From contig JASJOG010000422.1 of NCBI GenBank assembly GCA_030142905.1, forward strand, positions 62,001-126,000: a DNA stretch of 64,000 bases, read 5' to 3'. Made by a program: the position numbers and the translations under genes. Positions within the stretch are counted from its first letter, which is position 1. Every line of letters starts with the position of its first letter. Positions 37,609 through 50,000 of the stretch are shown in pieces. The notes under the pieces were generated by a model. It saw only the letters and a list, made by a program, of their open reading frames with translations, was not told where the DNA came from and did no database searches. This DNA comes from Heliopora coerulea (Eukaryota; Cnidaria; Anthozoa; Scleralcyonacea; Helioporidae).

Positions 37609-39124
37609 AGATGCGATCTAGCAGAAAGTCTTTCGTTTGGTAAAATATCTATCAAAGAGGCGCAACAGGTTGCTGCGACGCCGTATCCTGTACTCTAAAA
37701 GCTTGTAAACTATACCAACCTCAAACTATAAACAATGAATTATTAATGGAGAGCAGTGTAGTTTCCCCCATTGGCTCGGGAAAGCTTTACCACCGGTTTG
37801 CACCAGAAAATTGGTTTAGGGGATGTCAAATGAATTTGATTTTTTAGTTGCGATTCAAACAGACGTTCCACCAGGTCGTCATTTTTTACTATTGTCACTG
37901 TTTTGACAAAATGTTTGCATGAGTTTTTCTACGGTAACCAAATGATTGCTTCTTAGGAAAACAATTAACTTTCATTGATAAACATCTCATACACCGTGTC
38001 AATTCTTTCGGAATGCGGGTTTTAATTTCAAATGGGCAAGCATAACTCTCTTCCTTAATAAATAATAACTCTCCGCAAGATATTTAAGTAATGAAAACTA
38101 AACTTATTAGAAAGGAAACAAACTACCCGAGCTCGCCCAAAGATTCATTCATTTCGATGTTTTTTATTTTAGTATAGGAACTAACAATTGTAAATATTGG
38201 TCCATTATTTTTTGAATCAGTAGATTCAACTCTAAAGTAAGTTAACTGAAAAAATAAATAAACAATATTTCGCTCATCGCGTAGGCCTTCTTATCCTCTG
38301 TTCATGACGGCAGCGACCAAAGTTTCTCTTTCTAAATCATTTAGTTGTATTTTTTGAGACAAAAAGACAATAGAAGATTTTTGTTGACTAACTTATTGAA
38401 TTTGCTGATTATGATAGATCGACAGACTCAGATGCGCGATTTCCCTGCCAGAATAAGGTGTGTCTTAGTTCAGGTGTTAACACCATTTAAATCATTTCAA
38501 GCATCGTAAAAAGTAGTTAGATAAAAAGATTTGTATATCAGAGTGTTCCATTACTTAAGCATTTGTTAGTGCGATCTGTATATCCTCAAATGCATGTTAA
38601 GAGATTTTTTGGTTGGCATCGTCACCACAGCGTCTCAATGGACTTTCAACGTTACACCGAACAGCGCCAAACTTTAAGGAAGAGTTGAACTTTTAGCGTC
38701 ATCTGATTTCAACCACACTTTGATATCACATTGGCGCAACAGTAATATTTACTGAACAGACTTGTATGAGGTGCAGTTAATCTTCCACAGTTCAAATACT
38801 CTTAAACGTCATTCAAGGGGGGAACCGGCCGTATTGAATTCGAACCGCTAACAAGAAATCCAATAGTGTGCGCGTTCTTAACTTCTTTTAAACTTAAGCA
38901 GCTTAAAAAACAATGTAAAGTTTGCTGCAAAAAAAAATATCTCGTGCATTCTTCTTCCTCCTGTAATAAACTGTGCGCGGTATTTTAGGTCACAAAATTC
39001 TGCAGCAAAATTAACCATTAACTTACGCGGCATTCACAGCCTAACATAACTATAACATAACATACTATAACTATGACTATATTTGTTTACTTACTGCCCA
39101 TGCAATTTACTTCCGATAACATCG
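37609..39124. other. Stomatin upstream region, no gene seen
   Basis: About 1.5 kb of AT-rich sequence between the stomatin start and the small candidate gene at 39125. It may hold 5' untranslated exons and the promoter; I could not place either. Confidence 0.4.
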
Positions 39125-39785
39125 TTAAACTTCAGTTATCCTTGTCCAATGCGTCTTCGTATCATACACTGGGTGTGCACGTCCAAGCGTCTTCCTGAAC
39201 TGCTGAAAACAATTGCGGCAGCTGTCCGAATTACGTTTGTATAAACATACTTCGGGAACCAATCTCCACTCGGTGGCAGATGAACTTTCTGCAGGTTTGA
39301 AACTGAGTTTGGCCAATCAAAGAGTTGTGTTCTTTAGCGAGTTTGCAAAGAAGTTCACCATTAAACGAAAGCCACCTTTTATGCGATTATAAAATTTTAT
39401 GTGATTTCCACCAGTGCCCTAACATAAAATTATTCGGCTGTTTTACCAGTATCGATCCAAAAGTAGGATTAGTTAGCTTTGGCTGACAAAGGACTATTGT
39501 TCAATACCCAAGTTGCTATCCTTTTTTCAGTGTGGCCAGCTAGCTTTTGCGCATAAAGGACAATGGTTCAACGTTCAAGTCTCCACCTTTTTTGGTACGG
39601 TCAGTTAGTCTTGGAATGCGTTCGCAGCAAAACTCTACCAATTCGTCAGTAGAAATAGATGTTGGATCTCTTACAGTTACAGGCTTAGTTATATCTTCAC
39701 CACTACAACCAGCCCAGCTGTTCGAGTTAACCAGGCTCATGTAAACAGCCCTTTTGGGTAAGCTGAGCAGAATTACGTTCGCCAT
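39125..39785 (-). CDS. Candidate two-exon gene for a 120-aa protein, unrecognised
   Basis: Exons 39587-39785 and 39125-39288 join in phase (AAAG|GTGGAG donor, CTGCAG acceptor). Exon 1 encodes MANVILLSLPKRAVYMSLVN and later ISTDELVEFCCERIPRL. Exon 2 encodes SSATEWRLVPEVCLYKRNS, then CRNCFQQFRKTLGR and DTKTHWTRITEV before TAA. The composition looks like a folded protein and the two frames fit by phase, but no domain is recognised and the donor is not strong. It could instead be two unrelated open frames. Confidence 0.4.
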
Positions 39786-40377
39786 TTGAATCAAAGAGCG
39801 AAAATTTCTTGATTCGGGTGAACGTAAATTCGAATTAAGTGCAGTTCTCGGAACGTTCGCTGTCTGAACTGGGCCTTAAGAGAACGTATCTTGGAAAGGG
39901 TTTTTCATCGGTGATTCGCTCGCTATTTGTCAGAGGCCTACGTCATTGTGAACATGGCAACCCTGGTTTACGTCATCACGTCCGCAACAATGCGGAGTGC
40001 GGAATAGCGTGCTCACCTGTGATACAACTGAAAGTTCGTTTAAGAGACGCTCGCCGGATCGTATATAGCCGATATTATGAAAGTAGGTTACTGCTTAGAC
40101 CGTGTTAAATATGGTAAAAAGTTCACAGGTTGGTAACTAAATATTAATGGGCATGCCCTAAAGCTGTTTGAATTGATAATTACACGTTTTGAAGTCCAAT
40201 TTGAAATTTGTACGTGCGTGTTTTTCAAAGAGCCCGAAATTATTTGAATCCGCATTGCGAGGCTATGAAATTATACCCCTTATGTAAGGCAGTTTCTTTG
40301 GTCGGCAAAATTTCTTGTCCTAAATACTTAAAAGATTACTTATCTACTTAAAATGTCTACTTAAAAGAACCACAAAG

Positions 40378-40669
40378 CAGTGGCGGACACAAGGGGGGGC
40401 GAGGGGGGGCGATCGCCCCCCCAATAATTTCAGCTGAAGCTTTCATTTTGAAAAATGGAAGCACATGGAGGTCTTCATTTTAAGAAAAAGAAGCACAATG
40501 ACAACAACAAACAATCAATATAAGAGAACAAAATGGCATTGTTTAGAAACAAACAAGAAACAGTATTCTAAATTTCTAATTTTCTGGGGGAGCATGCCCC
40601 TAGACCCCCCTAGAAGGCTCGTGCCTTCGGCACTCGCCCCCCCAATATTTCCTGAAGTGTCCGCCACTG
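40378..40669. mobile_element. Non-autonomous hAT-like element with 8-bp TSD
   Basis: A 292-bp element beginning CAGTGGCGGACAC and ending TGTCCGCCACTG, with a perfect 8-bp duplication CCACAAAG on both sides (40370-40377, 40670-40677). The TIR and the 8-bp duplication are classic for hAT. The interior has G-runs and C-runs next to the ends and no transposase. Confidence 0.9.
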
Positions 40670-41049
40670 CCACAAAGGTATTTTTAAGCTTTCTGAATTA
40701 ACAATAAACGAAGAAAGGTCGGCAAGAAAGGAAGGGACTTGGCCCCCACTGTACGATGACAAGTTTTTTAAAAGATAGAGAAGACCAAACTTGGTGAACT
40801 TCAGAAATAGATATGAGGAATGGCGATATTTCAGGTAAATATTTGGCTTCCGTATCTTGTATCTTCCAGCATTTTCTTGGTCAATAAGTAACGTTTGACA
40901 AACTTCCGGGAGCGCGGGCTCATTTCTTCCAAAACAAAAATACTTTGTTTTCTGGACAGAATTGTCTTCGTGCTGAAAGTTGGCGTGTTAGGAGAGGAGG
41001 GGACAGGATTTTGGATGATTTTTTTCCAAACAAATGCGAAGTCCTGATC

Positions 41050-44000
41050 ATGTACAAGGCCAGAGAAGTTCTCCTATTTGCGTTGTTACTTGTTGTATTT
41101 GTAGCCGGCGAAGATCGCCCGAAATTACTCAGCGACTACAATGAATACCAAGTTCGAGAACCCAGCGTGTTTCTACCTATAATTGCGCGAAATGTGGAAC
41201 ATTCGCTTCCGAATTGGCTCGGATACATTGAAAAATTGGACTACCCAAAGAAGAGAATCTTCGTCTGGTAAGTAAAATCCACCTTTTCGAACTCGTGGTA
41301 TTGTTTCCTGCCTAGTGTTAACACTCAGTCCCTTAGGACCAGTCCACTAGTTGAATGCCGACATCATATCAGTATTCTAACTGCCTGGATTTTCGAATTT
41401 TAAGTGACAAATAGGAACCAAGTAATCGACCTTTTTTTGCATCTGATTCAGTTATTTTTTTTGCATCTCATTCAGTTATTTTTTAAGCACTTGTGCTTCA
41501 CTTGTTTGGTATCGCCGTCCGGAAATTCCGTATACAGATCAGTCGCTTTCGGCTATCTCCATAGAAGTGAATTAAGGGAACAAAGCTTCGTCTGAGAGCC
41601 TGTTGTTGCTAAGTGGTGCACTCGCGCGTTGCTGGAACGGTTGTCGTGGTTACAGGCACCCTTTGTACTGGAACAAATTGAATTTCAAATTTGCGTGTAG
41701 AAAGAGTATTTCAAGGTAGATGAACGATCTTCAAGCTCAATACTCAGAAAATGATTTTTCATCTACCTTAATATATATCCAAGCTCTCACGTTTCTCAAA
41801 CATTAAACTGTTCCAAAGAGTATTTCCTTGGTTTTGTGAATGGTGATTGTAAGAGGCAAAAGGCAAATAAGATAAATTTGATCTAAAAAGTTAAAATGTA
41901 TGAAAATTGATTTTAATCATTCATAGGATACATTATCAATAATTCTGGGAAATCAGTTAAGGTGACCCTGGCTTGCACTTAATATTAACACATACTGATT
42001 TGAGATTAACCTGGGCATTTCCACAGAATATCATGTTTTAGAAAATTGTGTGAGGGAAATTTGGAGTGAGATCAAAGCAGCAAGCTAGCCAAGACCAGCT
42101 GTAGGTTCAAACATTGGATCAAACATGTGGTACAAATTGCAGCAGCAAAATTTGAACTCTTGACACAATGGTTTGTGGTTGTTGCACAGATAACCAAACC
42201 ACCAAACTCAGGGGTGGTGCCAGGAATTCCCTGATGCAGGGGCTGATGTCCCCCACCGGAGGGGCTAAACCAGAGGGGCTAAACCAGAGGGGCCAGGACC
42301 ATGCCCCCTTTACAATTTGCATATTTCAACCTAGAAAACATATTTTTTGCAAGAATAATTGCAACAACTCACTAGAAACAGTGAGTTAACATGAAGAGAA
42401 GAGTCAGTTATCTTTCTTAGCTAAATCAGTAACAAGTACTCATAGTTTGTACAATATATAAATGTTTTATCATCAGTGAAAATTTCCTGACAAATGGTTA
42501 ATTTTTCCTTGACAGGAGGGTTGCAGCTCCCTCTGTGCTCCCCCCAGTGCCGCTCCTGACCAAATTTCTTTGGTCCCCTGAACTTTGCTTGCCCCTTAAC
42601 AGCCCTTCAAAATTTTACAACCAAGACTTGCCACCAGAAACCAGTTTTAAAAAATTAAGTATTCATTGTCTTTAACCCTTTCCTGTCCAAAAAGTCTCCC
42701 CTTGACAAGTAAAATTTCCTGGCATTAGCCAGGGTAAAATAAAAAGGTTGGGTATGGACCTGATAGGGAGGTGTTATACAACCAACACCTTGGGAATCTG
42801 ATCCATTAATGCCAGAAGAGTTTAGATCCTTCCTAGACTTGTCCATGTCATGAGGATGAGTCCAAACTCAGACTCGAGAACTGTACCACTGTACCCTAGA
42901 AATTGTTTTGATTTTGGGTGCTCAGGAAATGTATTCTCAGGAATTTTTCCCCAATATTTTTCTCATAAATATTACAAAAAAGAAATTATCTTACCAAACG
43001 GATGTTGAATATCTGTAACCCAGCTAGTCTTGCACAAGACCAAATTACTTCTCCTTTTCTCCTGATATTTTGACAACTTTTTGATTTGGTTTAAACTTTT
43101 AGGATAAGAAGTGATCATAATGAAGATGAGACTGCTGCTGTCCTTCATGCTTGGGCAGACCAAGTCCGACATCTTTACCATGGGATTGACATCAACACTA
43201 CAAACCTTGAAGAAAAGTACAAGGATGCTCCTGGCCCGAACTATTGGTCAAAGACGCGCTTTCAACGTATAGTAGACCTGAGACAAGAAGCCTTGGATGA
43301 AGCCAGGAGAATGTGGGCAGATTTTATATTTGTAGGTTTACATCCTAACACATTAAGGTGTAGGGCTCATCCCTTTGACAAGTAAAATCATCTAGTATTA
43401 CTGGGTTCGAATTAACGTATCGCGATTCGCAAATTGCGATGCACTTTTAAGAAATCGCGGTGCACAAACCACGTTATTTGGCCAAAATCGCGATGCAACA
43501 GGTTTTTTTTTTTTAAAGCAAAAAGGAGAGGAGTGAGTAAAAGAGCCACCATCTCAACTAAAACAAAATACTCTTCAAAGCGTCAAATTTTCCTGTATAT
43601 AATGTATCGGTGGCGAAACTGTTGTGTTTCTGACTTCTAATGTTTTTTTTCCCTTTTTTGACCAACGCCCACGCAACCACACTCATTTCATAAAAAAAAA
43701 AATTTTTACTGAAACATTACAGTTAGCGCTTAGCAACGAGTCAGTTTGTCCCATACAGATTTATTCTTCCTTGGCCAAACTCAAATCTTTTTATTTTCAT
43801 GGACACTGGAATTTTCAGAATAATGTATTAAGAATCCAAAAATATCTTTCAAAGTAACATTCCCATTTGTCGTAATTCGTGTTATTGAAAATAGCGTTCG
43901 TTAGTTCATAGGCCTTCCACTTGGGGTGTCTAATATTGTCTGTCATGGAGGCTAGTGTACACTTCTCACCAAGATTTCGAAAGTTAAAATTCTGAATTGC

Positions 44001-47000
44001 ACCTAGGCCACGTCCACACGTATTCGTTTTCGATTCAAAACGCAAATTTCCCTTTCCGGATTGTCTTCCCGTCCACACGTATCTGGCAAATACGGTCACC
44101 GGAAGCCGAAATTTTCAAAAATGCCTCCCAGAGAGGAAATTTCTGCTAACACCATTCTCATTTGTGTGGACGGATGAAAACGAAACTTTTCAAAAACACA
44201 AATGTCATGGCATGGTATCCCGCTTGAGATATAAAATGGCAAATATAAATTTGTGACGTTTTTTCTTGGGCTTTTTCCAAGTCAGATAGCGTGTCTTGAG
44301 ATAAGTGTATCTTTGCTGAATGTTCAAAACTAACCACATAAAGAGGAGGCTAAACTTCATTAGGTTACCTTCACTCTCGATCTTGAAGACCACTCTGAAA
44401 CGTCTTAAAAGAGGACGAAACAAACAAGACCTTGAAGATTTTGGGTTAGATCAGGACTTACAAGTGCTTGGCGAGATAATTTTACATCCCGAGTAGGGTG
44501 TTAGCGTTTTCAAATAATGTATGCGTATTCTTGTGGACGGGAAAAATGATTCGAAAACGCAGTTGGGCGGATGTAAGTATTTTTGAAAACTAAGAAAAAT
44601 ATTTGTGTTCTCAAACGAAAACGGATACGTGTGGACAAGGCCTAAATTTTACTCCAGTACGGCTGAAGGAGAGGAGGGGGGGGGCTTAGGCGTTAGCAAT
44701 CACAGTTGTCTCTTGTTCTCGAATAATTGCAGAACATTTTAGCGATGCACTTTTAAATTCGTAATTCGAACCCTGCATTAGCCAGAGTAAAATACTAAAG
44801 TCCACCGTTATCAACTCAAATCCCGCTCGAGTCAACATTTTTCAGTTGACTTCAGCATTGTCAGATAATGAAAAATTTCTGTTCATCCATGAGTAAATGG
44901 TGTAAAGCAATTGTGACAGTCACTAGGGACCAATCTGTCAAACTACATTCAAGGAGACATGTAGGAGTGTATCAAAATGCTTTCCAGGTTTTTTACTTCT
45001 CCTGTGATCATTTGATCTGGTAGAAGTAGTTGACGTATGGCATGTCGATGTAAGGGGAAACATGGTGATGCTGTTGCTAATGATGATAATGATCATGGTA
45101 TTGATAATATTATGTTATAAATAATGATAATGATGGTGGTCACTGCTGTAACTGAGTTTGAACAGTCTTATTAAATTTTATCTTTCTTTCTTTCTTTTTT
45201 TCTTTCTTTAAGTTTTTAGACTGTGATATATTTATTACTAATCCATTTACATTATGGTCACTTATAGAACAAAGAAAGTAAGTTTGTAAAAGTTAAGCGC
45301 TAGTCAATAAGTAGTCATTATTCCTCCCCCCTGCTCCTTAGGATTCTTCCTGGTTATTCATTCTGATTGGGTAATGAGCAGTCCTGTTTTTCACCACACG
45401 TACCTTGACAAAAGTTTAAACCCTGCAGAAAAAGAGAAGATACAAGCAAAAACAAGGAAGAAAATGGCGATAAAAAAGTAGAAAAACTGTAAAAACTGAA
45501 ATCAGAAAATCCTTACATTTTCAATAGATCCTTAGCTCGGAAGAACTGTCTAGAGAAGGGCCTTTGCACAGAACACTTAGGATCCTCTGGGTATAGTTCC
45601 CGTTGTTCTTTGCAGGCCTTCTGAGCTAAAAAAAATAAATACATTATTTACCATACAGTACTGCTAAGAGGGGGGAGTGGGGTCAAGTTGACCCCGTGCC
45701 CGGAAGCACTAAAGGTCTCTGGAAGAAATCAAGGGGCCCGGTTGGCCGGAAAGTACTAGATTGAATTCAGATTTCTTTCACTTAAATAAAGAACTATTGC
45801 TCATATGCTATCAGTAGTTCTAAGTAATGTAAGATGATGTGATAATATGATCATTTTCGCATTCCAATTTGGCAACTTCCGTGTTCTAGATACGAAAAGA
45901 TAAATTATTCTATATTTCTTGACGTTTACACTTATGTGCCATCCATGTGGGTGGTTTGACTTGAAGTAGCACCTTAGTGTACTGACGGTATAAACTCATC
46001 ATTCACGAAATATTGAATTAACTACATATGAAGCCATGTTTGCCCACCTACTATAGAATTTTGAGCTTGGTATTACCTGTATTTATTAATTTAAATTTTG
46101 GAATTACTTTACTGTTTTGTTAATTTCTGAATTTTACATGGTGAGGAATTTGTGCATTACCGTGAATTCGTTGGACAAATTAAACGTCTCGTGAAAAATT
46201 TCTGAATATAAAGAATACAAAACTTCATCCTGCCCTATAGCTAGCGAAGTTATGTAAATATCCGACCAGAAGTGGTTCACCAACTTCTCCCCCTCTCCCC
46301 CGGGGCCCGCAGCAGCTCTTGGCGGCACTGTTACCACATATTGTTTGTCCGTAGGATGAAGCTTTCTTTTCAATCTTCACTGCACAAACCTTGACCTGGT
46401 TCCTTAGATTTGTGACCAATTTCTCCCTAGACTTCTTGTCGTTGGCAACAAGTATAGATGCCCAAAGTTAACTTGAATCATCTTCCATTTTCTTCCCTAG
46501 GGCAGTTATAGCGCCGATGCTTTTGTCGTTTAAAAAGAATGCAGCGTTCTCGAACTACTGGTGTGGTAGGGACGAGGAAGTACGTTTTATGATGCCTGAG
46601 CTATCAGTTTGATTTACTTTCATTTGGCAATACATCCTTGTTCATGTAATATATACCCATGTTATATATACGCCTGGAAATTTCATCGTAAGGTTTGTCA
46701 AAGTCAAATCCAAAGTAGAGGGTTGTGAGGACAGCTTGGAAATTATACGTTTAAAATTCAGTTAAGGTTGGCTAGACGCTCCTAATCGTCTACTCTAGAT
46801 GAGCGTCGCAAGTGTAATAATAAAATTGCGGGTTAGATTCACATCAGGGTCCCAGAAAACATTTCTGAGGATCTGAGCTTCTTAAAAGTCTTTGGAGTTG
46901 TAACAGAGTTGGGTGATAATGAGAATTTTTCCAGAAAAGTCTTTGGAGTTGTAACAGAGTTGGGTGATAATGAGAATTTTTCCAGAAGTGATAACAGTGA

Positions 47001-50000
47001 TAAAATCGGGCTTTCGTGATAACGTACGTACGCACCTCGTAAATGCTATTGCTCTTTGTTGCTAGACTGTTCTTTACCCTATGGTACGTTGCAGGGATAT
47101 TACAAGAGGACTGATCAATACTTACCGATCTTAAACCGAAAGAAGAAAGGATGTTTTGAAGTTGTCATGATCCATTCTGCTGTTCTTATTGACCTGAGAA
47201 GAAACGCAACATCGCGTCTTTACTATGATCCAACCAACTCTAGTTTCAACATGTCCCTTGACGATGTACTGGTATTCGCGCACGCAGTATCAGAAGCCGG
47301 TAAGACGGAAGAAGCGCAGCAACAGGATTAGGAGAGGTTTTACAGTAGCCTTTTTGTCTATGCCTGTCTGTCAGTCTGTCAGTTTGTAGAGACCTCACGG
47401 CACCCTTTATGTCTGTTTGTCTGTTTGTAGAGGTTTTACAGCACCCTATATGTCTGTCTATACCTGTCTACCTATAGAGGTTTTACAGCAGTCTCTATAT
47501 ATGTTTATGCCTACCTGTCTGTCTGTCTATAGAGGTTTTGCTGCACCCTCTGTGTCTGTCTATACCTGTTTGTGGAGGTTTTACAGCACCCTCTGTGTCT
47601 CTGCCTGCCTGCCTGTCTGTCTGTTTGTCCGACTGTCCTCCGCTTTTCTGTTTATGCCCCACAAAGACACATACACAAACACAGACCTTCCACGATGACT
47701 TTATTCATCATTTGTCCAACCCACTGAATTTCCCTATGGTTGAACCAGTTTGGCACCATTCTTTTCGTTGTTTTTGACAGGTTTGAAATTCCACTTATTG
47801 AATAAGGAGGAGTATGGTTTTCTAATTCAGCCTAGGCCAGGAATGTCGACATTACACGACACTCGGATGAAGTTTCAGCACATTAAGTTGGAATGGTTAG
47901 GTATGTCTAAATACTCCTAACGTGCCCTTATCTTGTCATTGTCTTGAAAACAACGCAGAATAAAACTTCATCATTATCTTTTGCTGCAAACTTGAAAGTT
48001 TCTGTCAAACTTGAATACCTTCATGTACATATTACATTAAAACCTATGTTTCTTCCTTCATCTTTCAGTTGATGAAAAAGAGATGCCCGTCAGTTCATAC
48101 GTCCCTGTCAAATATCCAGTTCCGGACAAGGCTGGTTTTGATGAGGTAGGTTTGTCGAGATTTTTAACCGCAGGGATCGAGATGTAATGTTAACATTACG
48201 AGAGGGGGGTGGGTGCAGTATACATATTCGTACGCTGGTTTATGTATCTGTTTACGGCGGAACCTATGTCGAGTTTTTTGTTTGTGTTCTACAACGTGAG
48301 ATCCCAGGATAAAGAAGTAACGTTATTCCATTAAGTGACTGGCTTGGTCTATGATTGATTGATCGGTCAATCGATTAATTGAATGATCTATCCAGTGACT
48401 TATTTACCCACTACAGAATGATTAATCGTTAAATGACGAACTGATTGATCGACTGATCCGCTCGTCCGGCCGCCCGTATGTCCGTTCATCCGTGCGTTTG
48501 TCCGTCTGTCCATTCTTTCGTCTGTTAATTTGTTTCTTCGTCCGTCCGTCCGTTCGCCCGCGCGTTTGTCCGTCCGACCATGCTTTCGTCCGTCCATTCG
48601 TTCGTCCTTTTGTCTGTCCGTCGATTCTTTCGTTCGTTCGTTCATCCGTCCGTCCATTCGTTCGTTCTTCTGTTTGTTCGTCCGTTCGTCGTTTGTCCGT
48701 CTGTCTATTCTTTCGTCTGTCCGTCCGCTTGTTCTTCCATTTGTTTGTTCGTTGGCCCCTCTGTTCGCCCGTTTTATTCATGAAATAATGTATAATTCGG
48801 ATTTAGATTTGCAAAAAAATGCTAGTATCTCCGAATAGTGAAAGCGATGATAAAACAAATTACATTATAATTAAGTGTGTGTAAATAAAATATACGGATA
48901 TTACCATTGGTTTGTTCTTTCGTTCGATCAATAATGTATTCATTCATTTGTTCTCTACCTGTAAGCCTCAGTGCATGGGTTGTTTACCTTGTTTCGATTT
49001 CCCTTGAATGTTTAGGTATTTGTTATCAATCTAGTAAGACGTCCTGATAGGCTGAAAAAGATGAAAAAATCTCTGGAACTCCTGGGAATAAACGCCACTT
49101 ACATTGAAGCTTTTGACGGCAAGTAAGTGATGTTTACAGTTCTTGAATTCGTTCAGTCCTCGATACCAACAGGGAAATCCCTCGAGAAATATATACTAAC
49201 CAAGCACCGTTAGTCATTTTTAATGATGGAAGATCCCGCGAACGTCTTTTTGGCTAGTTTTTTTTTTCTGAGTTAAAACCACAGAACTTTAAACTCGAAT
49301 AAAACTTTCACAATTTAATCTCCTCCAGACGTTTAGCTCGTTAATTCGGTGAAGTCAGGTCTCAACCTGTAAAGAGATGAAACACCAGGTTAAGACAAAG
49401 AATTAATTTCGTTTTCTTCACTTTTAGACGAGTCTCGGACGACGAAATTGAGAATCTTGGAATCCAACAACTTCCCGAATATGCTGATCCTTTCCATGGG
49501 AGGTAATGGCGCGTTCTTGTTTACTCATGGTGATGTACATCGGGAATAGGTGTCGGCTAATAAATTTTCGTTAACATATACGCATAGCAAGTAAATGGTA
49601 CTTTCTTCACTCACCAGAGGATTCCTCAATCTCGAAACATCCCGGGCTTGTTATCAGGATATAAAACAAAATGGCTCCCCATTCGTCTCCACTTCTACGA
49701 ATACTAGTCAATATTTTTGCTCCATGTCTGTAAACTTTATCTTACATTTCTTAGACCAATTACAAAAGGAGAAATCGGATGCTTCATGAGTCATTTCCTT
49801 CTCTGGGAAAGGGTAAGCGGACTTCAATGACGAGATAAAACTGTTGAGGTTGGGAAGAGGTAGCACTGTTTCATTCATGTGTAAAGATTCTCCTTTTATT
49901 GCCTTTAATAGATGGTGAGAGAGAACTTGAAAACTGTTCTCGTGTTGGAGGACGACATACGATTCGAACCTGACTTCAGAAGGAAACTGGACGAAGTGAT

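Noticed and set aside
39839..40108. 89-codon plus-strand open frame
   Set aside because: No recognisable features and no splice partner; likely chance in a more GC-rich patch.
48400..48838. Open frames of up to 119 codons rich in Arg/Thr/Asp (minus) and Ser/Val/Arg (plus)
   Set aside because: They are translations of a degenerate tetranucleotide array inside a COLGALT intron.
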